DNA of 64,000 nt from QHWT01 sp963755695. Its GTDB lineage: Bacteria > Acidobacteriota > Vicinamibacteria > Vicinamibacterales > 2-12-FULL-66-21. Every line of letters begins with the position of its first letter. Position 1 is the stretch's first letter. Of this stretch, positions 9,957 through 18,217 are shown piece after piece. Under the pieces are notes generated by a model, which was not told the origin of the DNA, made no database searches, and saw only the letters and a list, made by a program, of their open reading frames with translations. Location of the stretch: NCBI GenBank assembly GCA_963755695.1, contig CAVWLB010000010.1, positions 1,612,001 through 1,676,000 on the forward strand, read 5' to 3'. Position numbers and translations under genes: made by a program.

Positions 9957-10571
9957 ATGTTGATGTGGCTTGTCGCGGCTGTCGTCGGCGGCACGCAGGT
10001 CTGGACGCGCGTGCCGAATGATCGTGAGGCGGATCAGGCCGCTCTCGGCCGTGCCGCGGCTGGAGACGCGAGCGGTCTGGCCGCGCTGTACGACGGCTAT
10101 GCGCGCGCAATCTATTCGCTGGCGCTTCGCATCCTGCGTGATCCGTCCGAGGCGGAGGACATCGTGCAGGAGGTGTTCATGCAGGCCTGGCGGCAGGCGT
10201 CGCGTTACGATCCGTCGCGCGGAGCGGTAGCGGCCTGGCTCCTGACGCAGGCGCGCAGTCGCGCGATCGATCGGCTGCGCGCCCGCCGGGCGCGCCCGGC
10301 GGTCGCGGAACCCGGCGTTTCCACACCGGAGGTGGTCGACCCGGCCCCCGCTCTCGACTGGCAGGTGATCTCTTCCGAACAGCTGGCTCGCGTCCGCGCG
10401 GCAATCGACGGACTGCCACTCCTGCAGCGGCTCGCGATCGAACTTGCCTATTACGAAGGCTGCACGCAGACGGAGATTGCCGAACGGCTCGAGCAGCCGC
10501 TCGGCACGGTGAAGACGCGCATTCGCCTGGCGCTGGCGAAACTGCGCGAAGTGTTGGCAGGTACCTGCTGA
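9957..10571 (+). CDS. ECF-type RNA polymerase sigma factor
   Basis: A sigma-70 family factor of up to 204 aa. Region 2 is visible (LAALYDGYARAIYSLALRIL, DPSEAEDIVQEVFMQAW, WLLTQARSRAIDRLR), as is region 4 (LPLLQRLAIELAYYEGCTQT, EIAERLEQPLGTVKTRIR). The first 18 codons are hydrophobic and atypical, so the true start may be the in-frame GTG at 10011. Its TGA shares one base with the ATG of the anti-sigma gene, the usual coupled arrangement. The divergent TPR-DUF4331-HupE operon is the likeliest target, but this is inference. Confidence 0.88.
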   Translation: MLMWLVAAVVGGTQVWTRVPNDREADQAALGRAAAGDASGLAALYDGYARAIYSLALRILRDPSEAEDIVQEVFMQAWRQASRYDPSRGAVAAWLLTQARSRAIDRLRARRARPAVAEPGVSTPEVVDPAPALDWQVISSEQLARVRAAIDGLPLLQRLAIELAYYEGCTQTEIAERLEQPLGTVKTRIRLALAKLREVLAGTC

Positions 10572-11389
10572 TGACGACGAGCCCGATGGCGCACGACGAA
10601 CAACGCGAGCTGGCGGCGCTCTATGCGCTCGGCGCGTTGACGCCGGCCGAGCGGCGCGCCTTCGAAGCGCACCTTGCCGGCTGTGCGGAGTGCACCGCCG
10701 AAGTGCAATCGCTGTCGGTGGTCACCGGAGCGCTGGCGCAGGCGGTTCCGCAGCAGGATCCACCGGCCTCACTGCGGGCGCGCATTCTTGGCCAGATCGG
10801 CGGCGATGTTCCCCGCGCGGGACAGTCACCGTCTGTGCGGCGTCCGCTGGCAACCGCGTATCTGGCGTGGCTGGCGACCGCTGCCCTGCTCGTGCTCGCA
10901 ATCGGTCTTGGCGCCTACGCGGTCACGCTGCGCTCGCGTGTGGAAACGCTCGAACTCAGGCTGCGTGCCGCGATGCAGCAGGCAGATGCCAGCGAGCGCC
11001 AGATAGCGGAACTCCGGCGGGTTGCCGCTGAGACGGTCTCGCAGATGGCGGTGCTCGCCTCCCCCGACCTGCAGCGGATCGATCTAGCGGGACAGCGGGT
11101 TGCTCCGCAAGCCTCAGGGCGCGCGTTCTGGAGCCGGTCTCGAGGTCTGGTCTTCACTGCCTCCAGGCTCCCCCCGCTTCCGCCAGGCAAGGCCTATCAG
11201 CTGTGGATCCTGACTCCGGATCCTGCACCGATCAGTGCAGGTGTGTTCAAGCCCGACCTCGCAGGCGGTGTGGTTGCGGTCTACCGGCCATTGGTCGATC
11301 TCGTCAAGCCGTCAGCCGTGGCGGTGACGATCGAGCCCGAAAACGGCGTCCCGGCACCGACCGGCGACAGGTATCTGGTCGGTACTTAG
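10571..11389 (+). CDS. Membrane anti-sigma factor (RskA/zinc-finger type)
   Basis: 272 aa. The N-terminal anti-sigma domain has a zinc-binding motif of the HXXXCXXC type (AHLAGCAECTAEV, about residues 33-45). One membrane helix follows (LAWLATAALLVLAIGLGAY, about residues 98-116), then a coiled-coil and an outer RskA-like C-terminal domain (LPPLPPGKAYQLWIL). It binds the upstream ECF factor and holds it at the membrane until a signal releases it. It overlaps the sigma gene by 1 bp (TGATG). Confidence 0.87.
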   Translation: MTTSPMAHDEQRELAALYALGALTPAERRAFEAHLAGCAECTAEVQSLSVVTGALAQAVPQQDPPASLRARILGQIGGDVPRAGQSPSVRRPLATAYLAWLATAALLVLAIGLGAYAVTLRSRVETLELRLRAAMQQADASERQIAELRRVAAETVSQMAVLASPDLQRIDLAGQRVAPQASGRAFWSRSRGLVFTASRLPPLPPGKAYQLWILTPDPAPISAGVFKPDLAGGVVAVYRPLVDLVKPSAVAVTIEPENGVPAPTGDRYLVGT

Positions 11390-11417
11390 AACCGCCGGGT
11401 GGTAACATCAAGGGATC

Positions 11418-11702
11418 GTGCTCCCCCTCCAGAACCTCGCCTCCGGGGTGCTCGCGGAAATCATTCGGCGGCAACCCGCGTCCAAAGGAAAGACGTCGTT
11501 CGCCTGGTCGGTGGCGGTCGGTCCTGCGCTCGCACGCGTGACCTCGGTCGAGCTCGCGGCCGATCGCGTGCTGCGGGTGCACGCGCGCGACGCGCGCTGG
11601 GCCCGCGAGGTCGAGCGGGCGCGCGACGTGGTGCTCACACGCCTCAGGATGCTGCTCGGCGACGACAACGTAATTCGAATTGACGTATGCGTGAACCTGT
11701 AA
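11418..11702 (+). CDS. DUF721/DciA-like protein
   Basis: 94 aa, starting MLPLQNLASGVLAEII. The core TSFAWSVAVGPALARVTSVE and VLRVHARDARWAREVERARDVV matches the DUF721 pattern (W...vG..la..t....l..g.L.V...s..w..el). In many bacteria DciA loads the replicative helicase. The protein is shorter than proteobacterial DciA but contains the whole core domain. It overlaps the thiolase start by 16 bp, which suggests co-transcription. The helicase-loader role is from family knowledge only. Confidence 0.65.
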   Translation: MLPLQNLASGVLAEIIRRQPASKGKTSFAWSVAVGPALARVTSVELAADRVLRVHARDARWAREVERARDVVLTRLRMLLGDDNVIRIDVCVNL

Positions 11703-12869
11703 TTGTTTCGGCTGTCAGGACTCCGACCGGCAAGTTTCTCGGATCGCTCAAAGACTTCACTGCCCCGCAACTTGGCGCCATGGTCGTGCGCGAGGCGGTT
11801 CGCCGTGCCGGCATCGACCCCGCCAACGTCGACGAATGCATCATGGGGAACGTCGTCACCGCGGGTGAAGGCCAGAATCCCGCGCGGCAGGCGGCGCTCA
11901 ACGGCGGTCTCGACGACCATGTCGCCGCAATGACCATCAACAAGGTCTGCGGCTCGGGCCTGAAGGCGGTGATGCTGGCCGCCCAGGGCATCGCCACCGG
12001 AGACATCGACATCGCCGTCGCCGGGGGCATGGAGTCGATGAGCAACACGCCGTACCTCCTCCCCCGCGTCCGCGAAGGCTTGCGCATGGGGAACGCCACC
12101 ATCGTCGACTCGATGATTCAGGACGGCCTCTGGTGCGCGTTCGAGCAGTGTCACATGGGGATGGCCGGGGAACACGTTGCCGAGCACTACAAGGTCGCGC
12201 GGGCCGAACAGGATCGAGTACGCGGCAGAGAGCCACCGCAAGGCTGCGCAGGCCACGCGAGAAGGCTGGTTCAAAGAGGAAATCCTCCCGATCCAAATCA
12301 CGCAGAAGAAAGGTGCGCCGCTCGTGTTCGAACGCGATGAAGCGATTCGCGAGGACACGACCGTCGAGACGCTGGGCGCGCTCAAGCCGGCGTTCAAAAA
12401 GGACGGGAGCGTGACGGCGGGCAATGCGCCGGGGGTCAACGACGGCGCCGCAGCGCTGGCGGTCATGAGCAGTGAGAAAGCCAAAGCGCTCGGCCTCAGC
12501 CCAATCGCGCGGATAGTCGGACAGGCAACCAGCGGCCTTCCACCCAAGCTGGTGCTGATGACGCCGGTGGAATCTGTCCGGAAGGTGGTGGAAAAGATCG
12601 GCTGGAAACTCGAGCAGGTCGATCTCTTCGAGATCAATGAAGCGTTTTCCGTGCAGGCGGTCGCGGTTCTTCGCGAGCTTGGGATCGATCCCTGTAAGGT
12701 GAACGTGCACGGCGGCGCCGTGGCTCTCGGGCACCCGATTGGCGCGAGCGGCGCGCGCGTCCTCACGACACTGCTCTACGCGTTGAAACGGCGCAATCTG
12801 AAACGCGGCATCGCATCACTCTGCCTTGGTGGCGGGAACGGGGTCGCGCTCGCGGTCGAGCGGCTCTGA
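11687..12869 (+). CDS. Acetyl-CoA acetyltransferase (thiolase), frameshift near 12215
   Basis: A biosynthetic-type thiolase that condenses or cleaves acetoacetyl-CoA. Frame 1 reads MREPVIVSAVRTPTGKF to AEQD and contains the nucleophile region INKVCGSGLKAVMLA. One extra base at about 12215 moves the match to EYAAESHRKAAQATREGWF in another frame. That frame runs on through the catalytic segments NEAFSVQAVAVL, HGGAVALGHPIGASGAR and CLGGGNGVALAVERL. Apart from the indel all catalytic motifs (Cys, GHP His, CLGGG Cys) are present. It lies just upstream of a 3-hydroxyacyl-CoA dehydrogenase, which fits a short-chain acyl-CoA pathway. Confidence 0.88.
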
Positions 12870-12947
12870 TCTGGCGTCCGGCCTGAACCAGCGGGCGTCC
12901 ACTTTGATGCTCGGTCGCCGAAGCCGCGCCGCGCGCACCGCAGATCC

Positions 12948-13078
12948 GACCTCGAACTTCGGACCTCGAACTTCGGACCTCGAACCTCGGATCTCGAACC
13001 TCGATCGAACCTCGAACCTCGAACCTCGGACCTCGGACCTCGGACCTCGGACCTCGGATCTCGGATCTCGGATCTCGG
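12948..13078. repeat. Heptamer tandem array (ACCTCGG/ACCTCGA/ATCTCGG)
   Basis: About 18 consecutive 7-bp units of the form AYCTCGR fill most of the spacer between the thiolase and the next gene. Units drift in blocks, from ACCTCGA/ACTTCGG to ACCTCGG to ATCTCGG. The array ends directly at the AGGAG ribosome site of the dehydrogenase. ORFs through it give only a low-complexity SEVRGSR-type peptide and are not real. Confidence 0.85.
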
Positions 13079-13084
13079 AGGAGT

Positions 13085-13930
13085 ATGGTTCAGCGAATCG
13101 GAGTTGTAGGCGCCGGGACGATGGGCAGCGGGATTGCCCAGGTGTTTGCGCAGGCAGGCTACGTCGTGCGGCTGTCGGATGCCGTGCCGGCCGCGCTCGA
13201 CAAGGCGCGCACGAAGATCGACGCCAGCCTCGCAAAGTTCGTCGAAAAGGGACGTCTGACTCCCACCGATCGCGACGCCGCGCTTGCCCACCTCTCCGTC
13301 GGATCGAATCTCGACGAGTTCGCTGACGTCGATTTCGTGGTCGAAGCGATTGCCGAGAACCTCGAGGCGAAGACCGCCCTATTCAAGCGGCTCGACGCGA
13401 TCACGAAGCCGCACGCGGTCCTGTCGTCGAACACCTCGTCGATCTCGATAACCGTCCTGGGTGCCGCCACCACGCGCCCCGATCGCGTGCTCGGCATGCA
13501 CTTCATGAATCCCGTTCCGCTGATGTCGCTCGTCGAGTTGATTCGCGGCCAGGCGACCTCCGCCGAATCGATGCTCACCGCGACGAATATCTGCATGCAA
13601 CTCGGGAAGACGGCGGTGGAAGCGGCAGATTATCCGGGGTTCATCTCCAATCGCATCCTGATGCCGATGATCAACGAGGCGATCTATGCGGTGATGGAAG
13701 GCGTCGGTACCCCGGGAGCGATCGACACGGTGATGAAGCTCGGAATGAACCACCCGATGGGACCGCTGACGCTCGCCGACTTCATCGGCCTCGATGTCTG
13801 CCTGGCCATCCTCGAAGTCCTGCACCAGGGACTTGGCGATCCGAAGTACCGGCCCTGTCCGCTGCTGCGCCGCATGGTGGCTGCGGGACACCTCGGTCGG
13901 AAGAGCGGGCGCGGGTTCTACACGTACTGA
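13085..13930 (+). CDS. 3-hydroxybutyryl-CoA dehydrogenase
   Basis: 281 aa, typical length for the short form. The N-terminal Rossmann motif GVVGAGTMGSGIAQVFA binds NAD(P). The family segments VVEAIAENLEAK, LSSNTSSISIT, LGMHFMNPVPLMSLVE (catalytic His) and ADYPGFISNRILMPMINEA follow, as does the C-terminal domain NHPMGPLTLADFIGLD. It oxidises or reduces 3-hydroxyacyl-CoA at the step beside the upstream thiolase. The ATG is preceded by AGGAG at the end of the heptamer array. It resembles Hbd/PaaH and the pathway direction cannot be told. Confidence 0.92.
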   Translation: MVQRIGVVGAGTMGSGIAQVFAQAGYVVRLSDAVPAALDKARTKIDASLAKFVEKGRLTPTDRDAALAHLSVGSNLDEFADVDFVVEAIAENLEAKTALFKRLDAITKPHAVLSSNTSSISITVLGAATTRPDRVLGMHFMNPVPLMSLVELIRGQATSAESMLTATNICMQLGKTAVEAADYPGFISNRILMPMINEAIYAVMEGVGTPGAIDTVMKLGMNHPMGPLTLADFIGLDVCLAILEVLHQGLGDPKYRPCPLLRRMVAAGHLGRKSGRGFYTY

Positions 13931-14061
13931 AGTGTTGGCGGTGGCCTGAATCGGAACACACCCGCCGAAAGCGCACACATTGAACGCCTTCGATTTGCCT
14001 TAAACATTGAATGAACTTGCATATTTCGTGGGGGTACAGCGTTTGAACGGTCCCTCGCCAT

Positions 14062-15228
14062 ATGCTCACCGCGCCGCCGGACCAGTTCACGACCGATCCC
14101 AATCCGCTTTCGCCTGCGAACGCGCCTGCCACTGCCGTCGACAACGGAGGCCCGCAGCCTGCGGCGCCGATGATCGATCAGATGTTTCGCCGCATGTGCG
14201 ATCTCAAGGCGTCCGACCTGCACCTCTGCTCCGGCACGCCGCCGCTGATACGCAAGGATGGAGAGATGCAGCCGCTCGCCGAGGGAGCCGGTCCTCTGAC
14301 CAGCGAGATGCTGCGTCGCCTGCTCTCCGAGATCATGCCCGAGGCCAACAAGCAGGAGTTCGAGTCGCGGCACGACACGGACTTCGCCTATGAGATTTCC
14401 GGTCTGGCGCGTTTTCGCGCGAACGTCTTCCTCGATCGCAACGGCGTCGGCGCGGTATTTCGCGTCATCCCGTCGAAGATTCTCAGCGCGGAAACGCTCG
14501 GCCTGTCCCAGCACGTCCTCGGCCTGTGCCAGCTGACCAAGGGCCTGGTCCTGGTCACCGGACCGACCGGGTCCGGCAAGTCGACGACGCTCTGCGCGAT
14601 GGTGGATTACATCAACCGCAACCGCGCGGATCACATCATCACCATCGAGGACCCGATTGAATTCGTGCACCGGAACGACAAGTGCCTGGTCAACCAGCGC
14701 GAGGTGCACAGCCACACCCGTTCGTTCAAGGACGCACTGCGCGCGGCGCTGCGCGAAGATCCCGACGTGATTCTCGTCGGCGAGCTGCGCGACCTGGAGA
14801 CGATCGCGATCGCCATCGAGACCGCGGAAACCGGCCACCTGGTGTTCGGGACGCTGCACACCACGACCGCCGCGTCGACCGTCGACCGCGTCATCGATCA
14901 GTTCCCCACCGACCGGCAGGCGCAGATCCGGGTGATGCTGTCGGAGTCGCTGCGCGGCGTCATCGCGCAGACGCTGTGTAAGAAGGTGGGCGGGGGACGG
15001 GTGGCGGCGCTGGAGGTCCTGCTGGTCAACTCCGCGATCAGCAACCTGATTCGCGAAGGCAAGACGTTCCAGATCAACTCGATGATGCAGGTCGGACGGG
15101 CGCAGGGCATGGTGACCCTGAACGATGCGCTCGGGGATCTCGTCAGGCGGGGACAGATCACCCCGGAGGAAGCGCTCCTCCGCGCCGTCGACAAGCCCGG
15201 GATGGACGTTCTGCTGAAACGGAAGTAG
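14062..15228 (+). CDS. pilT: Type IV pilus retraction ATPase PilT
   Basis: 388 aa. After a 35-aa variable leader comes the PilT N-domain (KASDLHLCSGTPPLIRKDG), then the Walker A GPTGSGKST, the Asp box TIEDPIEFVH, the Walker B ILVGELRDLETI and the His box GTLHTTTAASTVDRVIDQFP. The C-terminal AIR-like region is AISNLIREGKTFQI. It is a cytoplasmic hexameric motor that depolymerises pili for twitching. No other pilus gene is nearby. The conserved LRD within LVGELRDLETI favours the PilT/PilU retraction group. Confidence 0.93.
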   Translation: MLTAPPDQFTTDPNPLSPANAPATAVDNGGPQPAAPMIDQMFRRMCDLKASDLHLCSGTPPLIRKDGEMQPLAEGAGPLTSEMLRRLLSEIMPEANKQEFESRHDTDFAYEISGLARFRANVFLDRNGVGAVFRVIPSKILSAETLGLSQHVLGLCQLTKGLVLVTGPTGSGKSTTLCAMVDYINRNRADHIITIEDPIEFVHRNDKCLVNQREVHSHTRSFKDALRAALREDPDVILVGELRDLETIAIAIETAETGHLVFGTLHTTTAASTVDRVIDQFPTDRQAQIRVMLSESLRGVIAQTLCKKVGGGRVAALEVLLVNSAISNLIREGKTFQINSMMQVGRAQGMVTLNDALGDLVRRGQITPEEALLRAVDKPGMDVLLKRK

Positions 15229-15242
15229 GGCGAAGGCAGACT

Positions 15243-15495
15243 GCTCAGGGTTCCCGGGTTCTCGGGTTCTCAGGTTCTCGGGTTCGGGTTCTCGGGTTCG
15301 GGTTCGCAAGGTTCTCCGGGTTCGCAAGGTTCTCCGGGTTCTCAAGGTTCTCCGTGTTCTCAGGGTTCTCCGGGTCCCCTGGTTCGCGGTGACCCTGAGA
15401 ACGCTGAGAACCCGAACCTGTGAACCCGAACCGGTGAACCCGAACCTGTGAACCCGAACCTGTGAACCCGAGAACCTGAGAACCCGAGAACCCGA
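15243..15495. repeat. Long imperfect inverted repeat of GGGTTCTC-type units
   Basis: The left part (about 15243-15390) repeats GGGTTCTC, AGGTTCTC, GGGTTCGC and AAGGTTCTCC. The right part (about 15392-15495) repeats the complements GAGAACCC, GTGAACCC and GAACCT. The two arms can pair into a hairpin of roughly 100 bp per arm between the convergent pilT and membrane hydrolase genes. The right arm ends exactly at the hydrolase stop codon. Peptides predicted in it (NPENLENPENLANP-like) are low complexity and rejected. Confidence 0.85.
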
Positions 15496-15976
15496 TCATC
15501 CCTTCCGGGCGCGCCAGAGCAGGACCATGCACGTGATCGGAGCGAGAATGGCCAGCTCGATCGACAGCGCCTTCAGGTTGTACGTCCAGAATTCCGCCAG
15601 CCAGTAGCGACGTGAGATCGCCGGAAAGAGGTGCAGCGGCGACGCGTAGTACGAGCGAGTCAACGGCCAGAGCGCCATCTCCCCAATCGGCGGCGTCGTA
15701 TCAGGTACTGAGCCAGTCGAGCGCGACGTGCGACGCCCATGCCGCTGACACCGCACTTCCCCACCACACGCTGCGCGTTGCCAGTGCGACGATCAGAAAG
15801 GTCAGCACGGCCGCGCCAAGGCTGTGCGTCGGACCCCGATGGATTCCGACCAGCAGATCCAGATCGGCGGCCGCACCAGCAACCGCCAGCAGCACTGCGG
15901 CTCGAATATTTCTCTCTCGCGTGAACCACCATCCGCTGGCGATTCCTCCCAACGCGTGTCCGACAGGCGACGGCAT
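15496..15976 (-). CDS. YdjM-like membrane metal-dependent hydrolase (frameshift near 15703)
   Basis: About 160 aa. The start MPSPVGHALGGIASGWWF carries the His-rich entry of the family. DLDLLVGIHRGPTHSLGA and ASHVALDWLST contain the conserved Asp/His residues. One extra base near 15703 produces a TGA; in the next frame the match continues with DTTPPIGEMALWPLTRSYY, the expected following segment, and ends after a last membrane helix (SIELAILAPITCMVLLW). The family (YdjM/YfhO-like, inner membrane, induced with DNA damage in some species) is poorly characterised. It is divergent from recA. Confidence 0.78.
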
Positions 15977-16108
15977 TCACCTGATGCTAAATGACCTGGA
16001 TTGTCACGGCCGGCGAGTACCGATGCAGAAAGTGCCGGCACTGGGCGCGCCCCAGGCGGTAGAATCTGCACGGTTTTGCACCAGGGGCGAAAGTGGACTG
16101 TCGTCGCA

Positions 16109-16123
16109 AGTTGCTGTACAACT
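16109..16123. promoter_or_regulatory. Candidate operator upstream of recA (AGTTG-N5-CAACT)
   Basis: A perfect 5-bp inverted repeat, AGTTG CTGTA CAACT, lies 34 bp upstream of the recA -35 box. Its placement suits an SOS repressor site, but the sequence matches no LexA consensus I know, so this is only a candidate. Confidence 0.3.
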
Positions 16124-16157
16124 GTGACCTAGACCACGTCCTTGTACGCGTTTTCGC

Positions 16158-16186
16158 TTGACACTCTGGAAACCCAAATCTAGAAT
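16158..16186 (+). promoter_or_regulatory. Sigma-70 promoter of recA
   Basis: TTGACA at 16158-16163 and TAGAAT at 16181-16186, separated by 17 bp, an almost consensus housekeeping promoter about 90 bp ahead of the recA start. The leader contains AAGGAG before the ATG. Confidence 0.75.
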
Positions 16187-16277
16187 GAGGCACGTCCGAC
16201 ACTCCGAAGGCGCACGTCGTTCCCGACCCCTCGACTTCGGCCTCAGATACGGACCCTCGACAGCGTAAGGAGATCTA

Positions 16278-17309
16278 ATGGCAGTAGACGACCGTAACGA
16301 CCGCGAGCGCTTGAAGGCCATCGAGATGGCCGTTGGCCAGATCGAGAAGCAGTTCGGCAAGGGCTCCATCATGCGCCTCGGCCAGAAGGACGTCGTCGCG
16401 CAGATTCCCGCCATCTCCACTGGCGCCGTCAGCCTCGACTACGCGCTCGGGATCGGCGGGATGCCGCGCGGCCGGGTGATCGAAATCTTCGGACCGGAAT
16501 CGTCCGGCAAGACCACCTTGGCCCTGCAGGTGATCGCCGAAGCGCAGAAGACTGGCGGGATGGCGGCGTTCGTCGACGCCGAACACGCGCTCGACGCGCA
16601 ATACGCGAAAAAGCTCGGCGTCGATCTCGAGAATCTGCTCGTCTCGCAGCCCGACAACGGCGAACAGGCGCTCGAGATCGTCGAGGTCCTGGTCCGCTCC
16701 GGCGGCGTCGACGTCGTGGTCGTCGACTCGGTCGCCGCGCTCGTCCCGCGCGCGGAAATCGAAGGCGAGATGGGCGAGGCCCAGATGGGCCTGCAGGCGC
16801 GGCTCATGTCCCAGGCTCTTCGCAAGCTGACCGGCATCGTGTCGAAGTCGAAAACCTGCCTGATTTTCATCAACCAGCTCCGCGAGAAGATTGGCGTCAT
16901 GTTCGGCAACCCCGAGACGACGACCGGCGGACGCGCGTTGAAGTTCTACGCGTCGGTCCGTGTCGACATCCGCCGGATTGGCGCGATCAAGGACGGCGAC
17001 GCCATCGTCGGCGGCCGCACTCGAGTGAAGGTGGTCAAGAACAAGGTGGCCCCGCCGTTCCGCGAGGCGGAATTCGACGTGATGTATGGCGAAGGCATCT
17101 CGCGCGAAGGTGACCTGCTCGACCTTGCCGTCGATCGCAAGATCGTCGAGAAGAGCGGCACCTGGTTCGCCTTCGCTGGCGAGCGTCTCGGCCAGGGACG
17201 CGAGAACGTCAAGCAGTTCCTGAAGGACAACCCCACTACCTTCAAGTCGATTGAAGAGAAGGTGCGGAAGGAACTCGGCCTGGTGAAAGAAGTCGAAGTC
17301 GCCGTGTAA
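16278..17309 (+). CDS. recA: Recombinase RecA
   Basis: 343 aa, full length. ATPase Walker A is GPESSGKTTL (about residues 69-78). Other landmarks are the catalytic Glu region AFVDAEHALD, Walker B VVVVDSVAALVP, loop L1 EGEMGEAQMGLQARLMSQAL and loop L2 FINQLREKIGVMFGNPETTTGG. It polymerises on single-stranded DNA for homologous recombination and LexA cleavage. The AAGGAG ribosome site fixes the ATG at 16278. No recX or lexA is adjacent. Confidence 0.98.
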   Translation: MAVDDRNDRERLKAIEMAVGQIEKQFGKGSIMRLGQKDVVAQIPAISTGAVSLDYALGIGGMPRGRVIEIFGPESSGKTTLALQVIAEAQKTGGMAAFVDAEHALDAQYAKKLGVDLENLLVSQPDNGEQALEIVEVLVRSGGVDVVVVDSVAALVPRAEIEGEMGEAQMGLQARLMSQALRKLTGIVSKSKTCLIFINQLREKIGVMFGNPETTTGGRALKFYASVRVDIRRIGAIKDGDAIVGGRTRVKVVKNKVAPPFREAEFDVMYGEGISREGDLLDLAVDRKIVEKSGTWFAFAGERLGQGRENVKQFLKDNPTTFKSIEEKVRKELGLVKEVEVAV

Positions 17310-17313
17310 CGCG

Positions 17314-17341
17314 CCGGGGCGGGCCTGCGACCCGCCCGGCC
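17314..17341. terminator. GC hairpin after recA
   Basis: GGGCGGG (17317-17323) pairs with CCCGCCC (17331-17337) around a 7-nt loop, extendable outward with one bulge. It lies between the convergent ends of recA (17309) and the FHA gene (17367) and has no T-tract. Confidence 0.55.
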
Positions 17342-17366
17342 TTCCCACTTGTGTCGACGGTTCGGG

Positions 17367-18209
17367 CTACCGGACGCGGTGTTCCCGCTCTCCGAACGCC
17401 ACTTTCAATCGGGCCGCGCCAAGCACGATCTCGTCGCCTGCCTCCAGCCGCATTCCGCGGGGGCCCGCGGGCACGCGGATCGTCCGCCCGTTACGGATGA
17501 TGCTGGTGCCGTGGGCGCTTCGATCGTCCCACAGCCGGTAGCCGCCTTGCGCATTGGTGAATTCGATGTGCGCGTGACGCCGGGAGACCGTCGCGTTCTG
17601 GTCGGCGCCCTCCTCGAGAAACGCCACCTGGTTTGTCCGGATCAATCGCTGGCGCTGATCGACGACCTCGGCCCGCCGTCCGATATCGATGCGTCCCGCC
17701 TTGAAAAAGTAGACACGCTGATGCGCTCTGCCGGCAAGGACGGTCAGCCTGATGGATTCCACTCCCGCTGAAGAGCGGGGGACGGCAGGAGCGGTGGGCA
17801 GCACGACAGCCCGATCGAATTCGACATGAAAGTCGGACGCTCCCCAGCCGGCGCCGCGTCCGCGCACGAAGGTCACTTCGGTCGCGATGTCCTTGGCGGC
17901 GCAACCCGCCAATTGCAGCCGTTCGGCGACTCGTTGTGCCAAGGTTGGTGGTCCGTCGATCACGGCGGCCAGGCGGGCGCGGGCCTCCTTGTCCTTCGGC
18001 CCCGCGACGACGTGCACGCGAATGAGGTCGAAAGGAAACACGCGCCGGCCGCGGCCGATCTCCTGAATCTGCTGCTCGGCGCGATCGAGTATCGCGTGGA
18101 CGATTTCAATCGGCGTGATCGCGCTCCGACCAACCAGCTCCCCGACCGCGGCGTCGACCGTGCGGCTGATCCTGCGTTCGAGTTTGCGTGCGTTGCCGGC
18201 GATGTCCAT
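17367..18209 (-). CDS. FHA-domain protein with DUF3662-like N-terminus (FhaA-like)
   Basis: 280 aa. The start at 18209 (MDIAGNARKLERRISRT) follows GAGGAG; a longer ORF in the same frame is a shadow of the fusion gene. The N-terminal half resembles DUF3662 of actinobacterial FhaA (ITPIEIVHAILDRAEQQI, FPFDLIRVHV). The C-terminal half is a forkhead-associated domain that binds phosphothreonine (IDIGRRAEV, VSRRHAHIEFTNAQGGYRLWDD, SAHGTSIIRNG). It is the last gene of the kinase/phosphatase/SEDS-PBP operon, 8 bp after the fusion gene, and probably reads phosphorylation made by the linked kinase. Confidence 0.85.
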   Translation of the reverse strand: MDIAGNARKLERRISRTVDAAVGELVGRSAITPIEIVHAILDRAEQQIQEIGRGRRVFPFDLIRVHVVAGPKDKEARARLAAVIDGPPTLAQRVAERLQLAGCAAKDIATEVTFVRGRGAGWGASDFHVEFDRAVVLPTAPAVPRSSAGVESIRLTVLAGRAHQRVYFFKAGRIDIGRRAEVVDQRQRLIRTNQVAFLEEGADQNATVSRRHAHIEFTNAQGGYRLWDDRSAHGTSIIRNGRTIRVPAGPRGMRLEAGDEIVLGAARLKVAFGEREHRVR

Positions 18210-18217
18210 GGTGCTCC

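Noticed and set aside
12776..13291. Minus-strand ORFs encoding SEVRGSR-type repeats
   Set aside because: They translate the 7-bp array and antisense of the flanking genes; low complexity with no start signal.
15243..15495. CRISPR-like repeat array
   Set aside because: Unit length is 8-10 bp with no spacers, and the arms are inverted; it is a degenerate tandem array.
15245..15532. ORF with NPENLENPENL-type peptide
   Set aside because: Purely a translation of the GGGTTCTC/GAGAACCC inverted array.
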